This document shows, in pieces, positions 47,697 through 60,281 of a DNA stretch of 64,000 nt. The stretch spans positions 434,203,958 through 434,267,957 of the forward strand of contig CM068372.1 in NCBI GenBank assembly GCA_034769895.1. Reading direction: 5' to 3'. The notes below the pieces were generated by a model. That model saw only the letters and a list, made by a program, of their open reading frames with translations, was not told where the DNA came from and searched no databases. The translations under genes were made by a program, and so were the position numbers. This DNA comes from Magicicada septendecula (taxonomy: Eukaryota; Arthropoda; Insecta; Hemiptera; Cicadidae). How positions within the stretch are numbered: the stretch's first letter is position 1; each line of letters begins with the position of its first letter.

Positions 47697-49420
47697 ACAC
47701 AGCCTTTTCATGTGGCATGAGCAATTTTTGCGGAAAACGTATAGTCTTGCGAGCATCTAGATCTCAAGTCAGTACCGACTTCATGGGAACTACTAACTTA
47801 ACAGTGTCTAACAATGTACACAGAGATCTCATCCTTCAGTACGCCTCATCGGGTGATATACAGGTCTGAGATTGTTACTTTTAAAACCGTAAAGTGTTCA
47901 ATAAGTTTATTTTTTGATGTTTTATTATGCAAATAATATTTTCAGTTTTTGATTGTGCGGGTACAAAAGGAAAGAGAAAGTACAGTCTGTGTTTCAAATC
48001 AGACTGTTCGGTCATAAATATCTAATTTTACACAAACGACATATGTGTGGAAGTGACTATGTATATGTATAAAAATGACATTTTTTTACATATATTTACT
48101 ATGTATATAAATTTCAGTACATATTGTGAGTAATTAATGAATTTAGAGTTTCAACACGGTTTCACTTTACACACAAACTACTCAAATATTCACTTGTACA
48201 ATATGCTGATGATTTATTTTCCACGTTATCAGATATATAATGCTCTCATTGTCCTCCTCAAGTCTTGAATTTGGTAGACGTTCGCTGCAACGCTAATAAT
48301 ATGCAAATTTAATGATTATTATACCTTCATAGTTTTACATACTATCTTTCAAAACAAAAAGTAGTCGGCTAAACATTAGTTTCATAATATTCAGGTTTCG
48401 TAATAGTACCATTTAGAAAAATAAATTTGTTACAAATTTCAAAGACTGTTCTAAAATAACTTAGGATCAGAGACGTGTGAAAATTTAACTTACCAGCCTG
48501 GAAGTAGTCTGAAGACCATTGGTGTTCGCAAGTTAAATTTTTTGATTCATGTTGATGCTCTTGTCTTGAAGAAACCAGGTAAATTAATCTGCTTTTCGTA
48601 TCCGGCCGACGATAGTGTGCTCCCACTTACGAAAGGTGGCACTTGCAACTCATTTCACTTGCGAACACTCAAGTAGATAAGACACGTAATTAATTTTTGA
48701 TACGTGAGAGTACGTCCCACTTGCGAACACACAAACAACGATGTATGTACATCCACCCTGTACATGAGGGGGGATTATCTGTTTATACGTGAAGTTGTGA
48801 AATTGTTGACGTTGCGCTTCTTAAACGAAAGATGAAAACAGTACAATTTACATTTTCTCCTGTACAAGTAAGTTTACAAAAAACCAATTTAAAAACTGAT
48901 ATCGCCTGTCATAACAGCTGACGTAAAGCAGCTATACTGTCTTCTAACTTCGAAATTCTTTTGTTTTTTTTTATTATTTTTAAATTTGTGTTTAATTTAA
49001 CTTTTATTAATTATTCTTATGATTTCAATTATTTTTTAATGATTCAATTGTGTTTATGTTTTTATAATTCGTTAAATGCATTTTTTGTTACCAAACTACG
49101 TTTACCAAGTTACAATTTTTATAACACGCGCGCGTACACACACACACTTGCATAGCCGCCCCCTCTCTCTCCCTCACTCTTACTCTCTAAATTAAAAAGG
49201 AAGGTTATTTTTTATTTATTTTTGTTAGTCAACTTGTAGAACGGACGACGTGATCTTGAGAAACATCCCAACATCAGAATCTTTTTCATATCTTTTAGTT
49301 TATCCAATTCAGTATACTTTTTCGTCCTTTTCATAGCTTACAAATGTGGGGAAACTACCAAAAGACATATAAGGCTCACACTGACACCGTTACTACAATT
49401 CACGGAAGGTCAACTCTTAT
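47697..49420. other. Sequence without a recognisable gene
   Basis: AT-rich, with short mixed CG/CA simple sequence near 49125-49147 and a CT run near 49161. The 3' end of Gypsy relic B may reach into this stretch but no LTR could be assigned. Confidence 0.4.
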
Positions 49421-50146
49421 ATGTGTGGTTATTTATTAATTACCTTTTATGTTTACATTTTTAGACTCGTCTACATTTTTAACTTTTAAACATACAATTT
49501 GCTATTTAAACATTGAACATTTTATTTTATTTAAATTGCATTATAAAATTCATACTTACAGTACATCACTCAACACACCTGCTTCCTATTACTGACATAA
49601 AATTATAAACAATTCATCACCAATATCACGTACACAACTCCATGTACCTTCTGCAACATTATAACATTCATAAGATTCCATAACTAAGTACATTTTATAT
49701 TTACTTATTTATTATTTATTATCATGTTTAGATCTCATACAAATAATTTAAATTCATCATCAAAATCTCTTTATACAAAATTTTAAATCAATCAAAAATA
49801 TTTAAACATCTCAAATTATTTTAATTCCATCAATTCTTGAAAACAAAAATTATTTTAATTACCTTACTCCAAAACAATTACAATTCATTTATTATCACCT
49901 TCATAATTATTCTTGTTATTTATTTAGTCTACCAAAATTTTATTATTATTATTAAATTGATTTCTACTACCTACACACACTGTTTACTTTACATACTTGT
50001 TACAATACAAACACAATTAATTTCACTAAAGTTTATTTACAAATATTTGTCATTATTTTTCTGTTTACCACACTTCATTTCCTAAGTTAGCTAGGTCATT
50101 ACCGTAAATTAAAATATTTAAAATGTTCATTCACTTATTTTTTATT

Positions 50147-51462
50147 TTAACCACCATCATCGTACAATAGCCTTATTTTTATATAATAATTATCGTCCTT
50201 ACTTACACTCAATTTATTATTATTATTATTATTATTATGACCATTATCAACGTAGTATTTGATACTATTATTACCCATTAATTCATAAGACCCGTCTACA
50301 TTGGTAATTTCAGTTCTGTCTCCATCAGTAATTTTGTTCAACATACAGTAAGTTATTTTATCATTATATTCATTTATTATATCAATCACAACATCAGGTA
50401 AGTTATTATCATTTACAACAGTATTATCAAAAGAATTATCAATCTCTCTTTCACAATGTAAGTCACTTTTTTCATCTCTCTCAATATCTAAAACCTGCAC
50501 TAACATTTCATACCTCTATTAACCTCAAAAATCTCTATTTCTCTCTCTCTCATCACAATACCTCTCATAACCCCCTGAACTATCTCATTCCACGCAAAGG
50601 GCACAACAAACTTACTATACGTCTTGGCACTTCCAAGACCATCACAAAAACTAAAGGGACCATTTGAAGACACCTCGTCTTCCATACAACTACCGGAGGA
50701 AACTCTGTCCTCATACAACATTTGTGAAACCTCTGTTTCACCATAAACTTGGGGAAAACTTACCCTTTGCCCTCCATACTCACCTAATCTCTCTTCCCAC
50801 TCTTTCTCTAATTCATCAACACTAATTACTACTCCGTTACTAACACCAACTAACTTTCTACTCTCATTATCATCACTATTCAATATTTTATTATCTAACA
50901 CTACCTCTTCCACTATTTTATCATTATTATTATTGGTCATAACTGTAACATTGTCACCTAACTTCTTGTTTATTATCTGATTTAATTTTCTGTCTAGATT
51001 TTTATTCACTTCGTTAACCATCTTCTCACAATTATTATTTATAGATTTCATTACCTGTTGTTTAATATTATAAAAATTTGTATTAATTACATCTACTTGC
51101 TTACTAAACTTGAAATTCTGTTGCTTAATTTCGTTTCTGATCTCACTGAATTTATCATCAAAATTACTTTTAATCTTATCAAATTTGGTGTCAAAACCAC
51201 TCTCTATTTCGTTAAATTTAATACTTTGTTGCTCTAAAATTAATTGCAACATATTCATTACCTTCTCATTACTATCTACTGTTTGTTTATTTTGGATAGG
51301 TGTCGATTGATGTTCGACATCTTTCATTATTTTTGATTCTGTTAACTGGCATTCTATATTACTGTCAGTGAAGCTGACTTCATCATTATTTTCACTCGTT
51401 TGTATTCCTGAGTCGCCTTTATTAGCCGACTCAGTTGACATATTTTCATACATCAATTTCAT
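50147..51462 (-). pseudogene. Gag-like coiled-coil protein of Gypsy element B
   Basis: Two adjoining minus frames (51462-50500, 320 codons; 50506-50147). The N-terminus is Ser/Glu-rich (DSGIQTSENNDEVSF), followed by a long coiled coil with an 11-residue rhythm (FDTKFDKIKSN, FDDKFSEIRNE), then a compact part (VPFAWNEIVQGVMRGI) that may be the start of a capsid-like domain. The first part is strikingly open for a relic. The position directly after the primer site and similarity of FSEIRNEIKQ to FDEIRNEIKQ in element A support Gag. Confidence 0.55.
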
Positions 51463-51703
51463 TTTCGTTAGTAGCCATTATTTATTCTTTATGAGATTTG
51501 TTAATTTAATCTAATTAATTTAATTAATCATAACACAATTTCAATCTTGCCTATATTCAATATTTCTTCATATTGTAGGTCTATGTCTTACTTAATTATA
51601 CCACACATCGCTTAACCTGTGTGTAATTTACGTCTTTTTTACTCAACCTCCAAATCACGTTATTCACTGTAGGTGCAGAATTTAATTTCAAAAACTAGAA
51701 CTC

Positions 51704-51721
51704 GTCCCTGTTCGGGCGCCA
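51704..51721 (-). other. Primer-binding site of element B, perfect tRNA-Lys(UUU) type
   Basis: The minus strand reads TGGCGCCCGAACAGGGAC, all 18 bases of the classical tRNA-Lys3 primer site known from lentiviruses and others. It lies two bases inside the 5' LTR. Confidence 0.88.
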
Positions 51722-51723
51722 AC

Positions 51724-52911
51724 TGTGCTTTTACGGTTTATTTAAACAATTAAGTCCCTAGTTCTGGGCGGCAACTGTACTTAGTCAAATAAATACACAA
51801 TTATAAAATCATATTTACCGTCTCACCTACCTTAATTTTGGGTCCAGGATTCCAGCACAAACTGTGAATGTAAACGTGATTTCAAGGTTACATCAATGAC
51901 ACTCTCTACTGTCATTTGTATAAAACAACTAAATTTTTATTTCCTTCTTTAGACTGTTTCAATTTAGGACTTATTCAATTTTCTCTCTCTAATTCATATT
52001 ACTATTTCTTTTAAAAACATAGGTAAAATACAACATTCTTTTAACATCACATGCTTATTCTAGTCTCTTACATTAATGAAAACAACCCAGCCTGCTCATA
52101 CACAACAATCATACCAAAACCCCCTTTTTATTTATTTTAGGCCCTTTTATAATGCATTTACTGATATATTTAAAATGGTTGTGTTTTACGTCACCCTTGG
52201 CATTCCTCCTCGTCACGTATCGCACTGGTTTTATGTCCGAAAGTTTTAATTTTGATTTGCTTTTCTTGTTGATTCGGTTTTGTTCACTGTACTTACTTCA
52301 TTGTGATACACATTTCACTACTTTAGCTACTTTCTATCCACAATTAAAAATTTATTGGTGAGCCACTATTTGTGTGTTTGCCTGGCCAGGCGCGGGGTCG
52401 GTGGGTGACTGCCGAGAGTGTTAACAAAATGCCCCACTCCCAAAGTTGGACAAGACGGAAATTACAATGCCTGCTGGTGACAAAATGTTCGTCCACTTAC
52501 AGGGAACATTGGTTGTTAATGTGTGTTCTATGGTGATGATATTGTCCTGGCATTCGTCACGTGACTCTGGTAGGCGTGGTTTTTTGTCAGATTTCTGCCA
52601 GCAATCAAACACGTGCTGATAGAACCTTTACAGTTTCGACATTTTTGTTAGCATCGGTTGAAGCTGCTTAGCGTCCTGTCTGCGCGCGTGCTCAAGTTGC
52701 GCTCTTGAGTGCGTAACACACCACTGAAATTCCTGGAATAGTAATGCGTCTTGCCACACATCGCATTCCACTGCCACAACTACGTTCAAAACTTCACTCT
52801 GCTGTTCTTGGTTTGCATACAACGCTATTTAACACGGGACTGGCCACACAGATGGAAAATAATTTTATGATTTGAAATAAAACAAAAACCCCTCCCTTTA
52901 GCCCCGTTACA
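51724..52911 (-). repeat. 5' LTR of element B
   Basis: Inner edge set by the primer site; outer edge by TGTAACGGGGC on the minus strand, matching the LTR start style of elements A and C. About 1.19 kb. No second copy was found in the window. Confidence 0.65.
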
Positions 52912-53224
52912 CTATCAATGCAGATGACACATGCAATGCTGCGCTAGACCTACATTCTGGAGGGGATCACTTCAAGAAACATATAAGTTTGTATGTTTTA
53001 AAAAACAAGACATGGAGGAGAGTGTGTAGCAGGATTATAATGAAAAACACGTAAAAGAAAGGGAACAGATGTGATTTACAAAAGGAAACATAAGAACAGG
53101 ATTCCCCATAACGTACCAGTTAGTAGAGACAATTATACTAAATTTCGGTCTTTGAAAATACTTATTCTTTCACAAAATAGTTAACAAAATTAGTAACAGT
53201 TATATTAACCTTTTACTTGATAGT
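52912..53224. other. Spacer between Gypsy elements B and A
   Basis: About 310 bp with no gene recognised. Confidence 0.5.
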
Positions 53225-53229
53225 AACAG
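53225..53229. repeat. Target-site duplication of element A, left (AACAG)
   Basis: AACAG, also found at 63805-63809. The true duplication may be the 4 bp ACAG if the LTR keeps its TG start. Confidence 0.7.
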
Positions 53230-54126
53230 TGAGATGTTACTCACCTTTATCACATTTATTAATTATTATGTAAAACAAACTTACCTTGACTTAGTCCAGG
53301 TTTCGGCACACGAACTGTGAATTATAAACGTGACTTGGGTTACGTACTTCAATGACTACGCATATTTATGGTTAACTAATTCAAATTTTTATTGAACATT
53401 CTTTACTACTTTTGAATTTACTTGCCTTCCAACTTATGGCTCAAATTATTAATATTTCTTCTAATTACTTTTCTCTTTTAAAATACACAAAAACAGGACC
53501 TTCACTATAACATTGTTGCACTTATTCTAATCATTAGTTTAAGTAAGACAACCCAGTTTGCTCACTCACACAGTCATCCAATTTACAAACCCATTTACTT
53601 TAGAGCTCTGTATTTTTTCTTTTTAATTTTCCACAATTGTAAAAGTTTATATATTATACGGTTACTTGGTTTTGATGATTCGGGCCGACCTCTTGCTACA
53701 CTGGTTTCACAATTTTGTCAATGTTTTCCGAATTTAGTTCTCCATTCTGATTTTGATATTACTGCCGATTAACGAACGTCATTCTGCACCACTTTATTTT
53801 ATACTAAAAAACACATATTTTAAGTTTTATAAATTCTTTCGGCTTACGAGCCTATTGTATTCAACCGGCCGGTTGTATGTTTTGTAGTCGACTGTCTTTG
53901 TTCTCCGCGCATACAGCGCTGAGGAATGTATTCGAACGTGATCAAACGCCTGAGAATGTTGGCCGCCTGTGCGCGCACTTGTGGGCGAATACGCACCCTC
54001 GTGGAAAGTCTGCATTCCAATGCCGAGCCATACCAGCCTCGAAGATATACTCTATTCACCATATATTCTTTGTTGAAATAAAATTGAAAAGATTAAATTT
54101 ATAAAATCTCATAGGTTTGTACAATA
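53230..54126 (-). repeat. 3' LTR of element A
   Basis: About 97% identical to 62900-63805. Minus-strand end ...ACATCTCA. A GC-rich block at 53860-54050 lies in its upstream part. The minus strand has a CAATAAAAA polyadenylation-like signal near 53390. Confidence 0.9.
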
Positions 54127-54135
54127 CCCCCCCCC
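54127..54135 (-). other. Polypurine tract of element A
   Basis: Nine G on the minus strand immediately before the 3' LTR, the usual plus-strand DNA primer of LTR elements. Relic C has a 13-G tract in the same place. Confidence 0.75.
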
Positions 54136-57100
54136 AATGAGAGGTTTTCTGCCGAAACAGAAAAACTCTCATTGCTAAACCCTAAGAGGATCAGTGAGGA
54201 TATGGTGCCAACAACCCCCCTTTAATTTCTAAACACATCATGGGTAATCTACCCCCCTAGCTCGGCAACTATGGCTGCACCTGAACGATATTACTGGACT
54301 TCTCTGTTCGAGATCCCAACACCATAAAATCGGACAGGCACTCACCACAGTACCACCTAGTCTTGTAACATTCCACATAAATCAACAGCTAGCCTTATAC
54401 CATACCAGATCCTCAACCAATATATCTCCCCTTACATACTTACTGGGATGCCTTTAGCAAGTACTGGGTGCGTACACATACTCATTATTATATTAAACAC
54501 AACATCTACATAATACTTCTTGATCTAAAATTCACAGAAATATTTTATATTTTAAATCCAATTCCATTTTTCAACTTCTAATCGTTTGCCTTTCGTTATT
54601 ATTTCAAATCAAATTAAAGTGTTTAAATTTTGTTCAAATAATCCTTCAAATGAATTTGTTTTAAATCTCCTCTCATCTAGATACTAATAATCATAATAAA
54701 CAAAACAAAACAAAACAAACAACTTCTTTCTATTATAATTGCCCTTATCACTACATCTGTTTACAAACATATAATATGAATACTATAAATCAGTTAATAC
54801 ATTATCAATATACACAATTAGCAATATATCTTGAACATGAAAACACAACAAATTGTACCTCAACACATTTTTTTTTTTTTTAATGCAATAAAATGTAATA
54901 ATATTTTATTAAACGTATATTCTGATAATTAATAGAAAGGAAAGTTACAAAATAAAATTACATTGATTATTAAAAGAACATTATACAGTTCACATCAGTC
55001 ATCAGCTGATGTCTTACTAACAGGTGAATGACCTTTCTATCAGCACACTACATACAAATAATACAATGTATAATACATAACACATGTTTATATTCCCTAC
55101 ACTTCAACATAATAACCTAATAAAACATAATAAACACCTTCTCTCCTAGAATTAATCTTTTCAACCAGTAAAGTTATTTATGAAATTATCATACAGAGCA
55201 CAACATATTTAAATCAACTAATTCTGAACCTGTTATCTACTGTAAAATGTTAATCATCTGCCATTTTCAGAATATTTCTTAACTCAAAATAAAATCATTT
55301 AATTAGCTCATCGGCTCATCAGCATAATTCATTTTAATATTTACTAAGCGTTACTCCCCTGAGTAACCTCCTACCCACACACACTATGGCCCCCCTGGAC
55401 TGTACCGCCCAGTTGCCTCCACAAGAACTGAAGTTTTTGGGGGGTAGACGCTGCCTACCCCGTTCTTGCTTCGGCCTTACAAAACATTTGGTATTACTGA
55501 TGTCCGAGGACACCAGTAATCCTACTAAACTTAGGTATATGCCCTTAAACGGTCTACCATCCCATTCGATGGATAGCCGCTGTTCCATAGTTCTGGTTAT
55601 TCCCCTGATTTACCCCCTGGTTAATTTCTAAATTCACCTCTTACAACGATAACAGCTATGGCCAGTTTAGGCAGAACGAGACGCAATGAGCCCCGACCAT
55701 AGCTAGTCAAAGCTGAGCCAATTCCACGGTCAGGGTTCGGTGAGGCCGTGACCGCCCGAAAGTTGGGGGAATCACAAGTAAAATATATTTGTTTGTGATA
55801 TAGTTACATTTAAAATTTACAATTTTCATTGCATGAAGTTCCTATTCTTGGTTGTGTGTTCTAACACCATACATTTTCTTTCTTAACTTTCCCTACTTTG
55901 ACTTTCATTAACCTAAAATAGTGAGTACAACAAAATATTTCACCTAAACTAATCTATTCCTACTTACATAGGCTATCACCAACTAACGATTGAATCTTTA
56001 ATTATGATTTAGTTTTCAATTTAATAAAAGAATTTACTCTCTCTCCTTCCATTAAAATAAACATTTAAATTGCATCTGAATAAAATTACAAACATTTCAA
56101 CTTTAGGTTTAGTTTCAACTTCTATTAACTCTTTATTTTGTTACATTTTATTATTAAATTTCAATTATGAATTTCTATTAATCATTTTCATTATCAATTG
56201 GTTTGGATGATTCTCAGTTATTCATAATGATTCGATTTATTAAATGGGCACTAAAATATAAACTTACCACCCTTCTTCCTTTAACAACCATTTACAGATT
56301 TACATAGGGTGACACCAATCTCTCAATAAAATTTACTTCCATTAACTTACTACTCTAACTCACCTTGAATCATTATAACAAAATACCTGCTACCCTCTTT
56401 GTACTTAGGATGTGTGTTCCCTCCCTCATACTCATTCCCTTATTAGTTCCTGGTCTTCCCCAGGTAACTCCGCCAAACCCCATTTAAACTATTCACCTCC
56501 CGCCACAACGCCTGTTGTTGAGGACTCCTTACCACACCACCCTCACTACAAAATTTCACCACCATCTATTTATTCCCCAATTACATCATTCTCACTACTC
56601 TACATGCAATCACTCTCACCACTGTGTCCCTACTACTGACCCGTTTCTGTATTATTTTTATTCCAGAATTCTTATTATGTCTAATACCTATTTATAATTA
56701 ACCTTGACGGACTTAACTGCCTTATTGAAATATATGACCATTGGAAATTACATTAGAAAATTCATAATTACCTCCAATTAATTTAATCATTTAATTTAAA
56801 CCTTTGAAACTCATTTAAAATTTATTATTCAAACATTAAACATTTTACTTTATTTAAATTGTATTATAAAATTCCTACCTCCGTATGGTCAATTATTCAC
56901 TTAAATAAAATATGAATACTGTCATAGACTCAAAATTATAAACATTCCTAATTATATATTAACAATTATTTACACCTAAAAACTTATTATTATCATCCTT
57001 ATAGTGAATTTGTGATCGCCCAGAAATGGGGGTTTGTCGAGATGGGGTAGGCGATGGGCAGACCCACTACGTGAATTGACGTCCCCTTTTTTTTTACCAC

Positions 57101-57470
57101 TAAATTACATTACCTTGCATTAATTGCAATACAAAATTTACTCTCACTTCCATTTATCCAAACCCACTGTCTGCTCGTCGCCAGGCCCATCTCCACAAAA
57201 CCCATTTTTCTTAATATACTGAAACTTCTGTCATTTGCTAAATTTTTATTGCATTGCAAATGACACTGGTGAATTACTTGAAAACATTGCTTCACTTTAT
57301 TTTTGTCTTAATATTCTCCCTTAGGCAATGTTGGTACGTGGTGTTGTGCTTATTTTATGCACCTTGTGTGTACAAAATTTGTCTCCACGTACCTTAGGGG
57401 TCCCCCTCCCCGTTCAATAATGTAGTCAAATTTCTAGTTGTTACCAATTTTGTGAAGCCGGACCATCGTC
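54136..57470 (-). other. Long 3' region of element A without a recognised gene
   Basis: 3.3 kb between integrase and the polypurine tract, where some Gypsy relatives carry an env-like gene. No env-like, signal-peptide or transmembrane frame was recognised. It is AT-rich with GC-richer islands at about 55340-55770 and 57440-57590. The islands share a motif, and a diverged copy of a protease/RT junction lies at about 56340-56650, so the region may contain an older relative. Part of 56750-57000 resembles element B near 49.45-49.6 kb. Confidence 0.55.
56340..56650 (-). pseudogene. Diverged second copy of a Gypsy protease/RT junction
   Basis: Aligns by eye in the same orientation with about 60090-60405 of element A; shared landmarks are TTGTAC...CCCTC, TTCCTGGT, CCACAACGC, TGTTGAG-ACTCC, CCACCCTCAC-ACAAAATTT and GTGTCCCTA. 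Identity is roughly 65%. It is a fossil fragment of a related Gypsy element or an old internal duplication. Confidence 0.55.
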
Positions 57471-57627
57471 GCTTTTACCACCCGAAGGAAGTTCCGCCAA
57501 CCATGGTCCGCCTCCAAAGTGCCAAAACCCATGGTCAGGATTGGTAAGTTCATGACCGCCCGAAAATGGGGGAGGATCCCTTCTGAAACATCCAATACAT
57601 ATTAGAAATCATAACTTGATTTGTAAT

Positions 57628-58657
57628 CTATTGGGACCAATACCTCTTTAAATTCGTGGCATTCTGTGTACCCACTATTTCTCGTGTCGCCTGGTTCTGC
57701 AAAATATACGAATTATTCATTTTAATTTCTATTATTTCGTAGGGGCCTTCGTACAGCAAGAAGAACTTTTTTATTTCCTTGTCTTGAGCACTTGACAAGT
57801 CATGGCGCTTTACCAACACTAACTGTCCGATTTCATATTTCACGCACTTACCTTTCATATCGTGCCTCCGTTTCCTCCTTTCTCCTTTCATCAATAATCT
57901 CTCATTTGCCAGCCTCAATGTTACGTCCTGGTTTATTGTATTCGTCTCTGGTGGATAATCGAATAACTGGTCTAAAGTCCGAGGTGGACATTTTCCTCTT
58001 ACCAACTCGTAAGGCATGAACCCTGTCGACTCATGTGTTACGCAGTTCAGCCAGTTCTCAATTCTTTGAACGTATCAGGGCCACTCGCTATGTTTGGCGT
58101 GACAGTAAGCTCGGAAAATTCGGCCTAATTCCCTCATGACCCTCTCCGTCTGGTTGGACTGCAGATGATATACTGCGGTGTGTTTTGGGATGATACCTTC
58201 TCATCCGAGAGTCTGGCGCCATTTTCCACTGATGAACTGTGATCCGTGGTATGACAGGATTACTTTTGGCTTTCCAATGTTGACCATGTAGTCATGAGTG
58301 ATCTTCTCACTCAATACCTTACTTGTCGCTCTCTTCACACTATACAATCGGACATATTTTGAAAAAGTATCAAGCACAACGAAGATATACATAACACCAC
58401 CCCTACCCTTTGGCAATGGGCCATACATCTACTGCTACTAAGTCAAATGGTTTCTCAACTTTAATATAGTTCAATTCCCCTTCTACCCTATAATTCACAA
58501 CTTTAGATTTTTGACATATTTCACAAATTCTAAGTATTTTTCGCACCCACCTTTCCATATTTCTAAATATACAAGATTCTCTTAGTACACTCACACACTT
58601 TTTTGCTACAAAATGTCCATATCTATAGTGACAGTCCCATACTATTTTTTCTATCAA
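57628..58657 (-). pseudogene. Element A integrase
   Basis: On the minus strand: a zinc-binding N-terminal domain (CHYRYGHF...ICEICQKSK) at 58657-58480, the catalytic core starting LVAVDVWPIAKG and IFVVLDTFSKYVRLY at 58460-58220, and a C-terminal part (YELVRGKCPPRTLDQL, then YEIGQLVLVKRHD and FFLLYEGPYEI) at 58017-57628 typical of Gypsy/Mdg3-like integrases. It would insert the DNA copy into the genome. Broken. Confidence 0.85.
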
Positions 58658-59040
58658 TCCTTCCAGTATTACTAACCTCCAATCCCTCTCTCTACCCTCT
58701 ACTCTTTTAAATAAGCTCCCATTAAATACTTGAAAATATTGTCTATACCCAAATTCATCTAATTCTGACTCTACACTGTCATAATTTTGTTTAATTTGCT
58801 ATCTGCTCTTTGCATTATGTTTATGTCTTTTAATTCTTCCCCAAAAGTTTATCTTCCCTGGACACTCTGTAAATCTCTATTTCCTTAATATCTCTACCCG
58901 TTCTATTTCTATCTGTGTCTACACATGATAGCGTGTCTGGTATTCGGTTTTCTACCCCCTTAATATATTCCCAAGAGAAATTATACTCTTGGAGAGCTAA
59001 CACCCACCTGGTTATCCGGCTGTGTGTGAGCTTGCAGGTG

Positions 59041-59442
59041 TTATGATATGAAAAACGACAGAGCTTTATGGTCCGTCCTGATAATGGTGTTACTACCCAG
59101 CAGATAGGTCCTGAATTTCTTAACGGAAAACACGATGCTGAGAAGCTTCTTTTCGGTAGTCGTGTAGTTTCTTTCTGATGCTAGCAGTGTCCAACTGGTG
59201 AAAGCAATGGTATGGTGTTCTTTGGCATCGTCCTCTTGATATAGTTCGGTGCCTAATGCTATATTGCTAGCGTCCGTCTGTAAATAAAAACTATTATTGA
59301 AATTTGGGTGGTTCATCAAAATCATATCGGCGAACTTACTCTTAATTTCGCAGAACGCTTCCCTTTCATTTTCCCCCATCTCCATTGTTTGTTTTTCTGC
59401 AACACAGCACTGAGTCTTGCTGTAGTCTGGGCGTAGTTTCAC
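59041..59442 (-). pseudogene. Element A RNase H
   Basis: FYLQTDASNIALGTELYQ opens the domain, followed by ERNYTTTEKKLLSIVFSVKK and IIRTDHKALSFF: the three conserved blocks of Gypsy RNase H with Asp, Glu and Asp. It directly follows the reverse transcriptase. Fossil. Confidence 0.88.
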
Positions 59443-60261
59443 TGGAATTTCCTGTAAAAGTTACATAAACCAAGAAAACTTTGTAGCTGTTTTATGTTTT
59501 TTGGCTCAGGAAACGTCATGATGGATTCCACTTTGTCTGGGTTAGCCCAGATTCCTGTAGGTGTTATTATAAACCCTAAAAAATGTATTTCGGTCTGTAA
59601 AAATTTAGATTTATCCCAATTTACGGTTAAACCTCCCTGATATAACTTATCCAACACATATTCCAAATGTTCTACATGTTCCTCGAATGTTCTGGAAGCT
59701 ATCAGAATGTCATCCACATATATGGTCAAAAAATCTAAATTGTGAGGTTGCAAAATTTCGTCAAGGCACTTAATAAAACTAGCTACGCTGGTGTTCAATC
59801 CAAACGGTAGGTGAGTAAACTGATAATTTTTACTGTTAAATAAAAATGCGGTATACTTGCGGCTAGTTTGTGCTAGCGGTACCTGCCAATACCCGGCCGT
59901 CAAATCCAGCAATGTCATATATTTTACTCCACTAAACTTCTGAAAAATCTTGATGGCTTCCGGGGACTTCCTGTCTGGAATAATAATTTGGTTAATTTTT
60001 CTTGCATCTAGACACAACCTAACTCTTCCGTCTTTCTTTATAACTACCACTAAAGGGTTGGAATAGGTCGACACCGATCTCTCTATAATCTAACATCCTA
60101 CCCAATTCTAACTGCACTGCTCTCCTCTTCGAATATGGTACTGGATAACTTCGTTGTACATATGGCGCATGCTCCCTCACTTTTAATTCACACTCATAAC
60201 CTTTTGCCCTTCCTGGTTCCCCGGCAAACACTCCCCTAAAACCCTCTACTACCCACCACAA
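59439..60261 (-). pseudogene. Element A reverse transcriptase
   Basis: The minus strand shows PLVVVIKKDGRVRLCLDARK, MTLLDLTAGYWQVPL (motif A), FTHLPFGLNTSVASFIK (motif B), LTIYVDDILIASRTFEEHVE (motif C, YVDD) and FLQTEIHFLGFIITPTG (motifs D/E), a textbook Ty3/Gypsy enzyme. 60261-60080 is the N-terminal lead-in (HAPYVQRSYPVPYSKR). Fossil. Confidence 0.92.
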
Positions 60262-60281
60262 CGCTTCATGTTGAGAACTCC

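Larger units (their letters stand above)
49430..52911 (-). mobile_element. Ty3/Gypsy-type LTR element relic (element B), 5' LTR and Gag only
   Basis: On the minus strand: a 5' LTR of about 1.19 kb (52911-51724, starting TGTAACGGGG), a perfect tRNA-Lys primer site, then Gag-like coding (51462-50147), then about 0.7 kb of non-coding sequence whose last part resembles 56.75-57.0 kb of element A. No protease, reverse transcriptase, integrase or 3' LTR was found, so it is a large partial copy or non-autonomous form. The LTR shares blocks with element A's LTR (GGATTC-GCACA-GAACTGTGAAT context), so the two are cousins. Broken. Confidence 0.7.

Noticed and set aside
49120-49180. 3' LTR start and polypurine tract of element B
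   Set aside because: A G-rich stretch and a TGTAAC word occur on the minus strand, but the sequence beyond does not match the 5' LTR at 51724-52911.
53844-54062. A shared open frame (MVNRVYLRGWY...) in both LTRs of element A
   Set aside because: It lies in the GC-rich upstream part of the LTR and occurs twice only because the LTRs are copies; no family resemblance, so not called as a gene.
54136-57470. An env-like gene in element A
   Set aside because: No signal peptide, membrane segment, cleavage site or conserved fusion-protein motif was visible in any frame.
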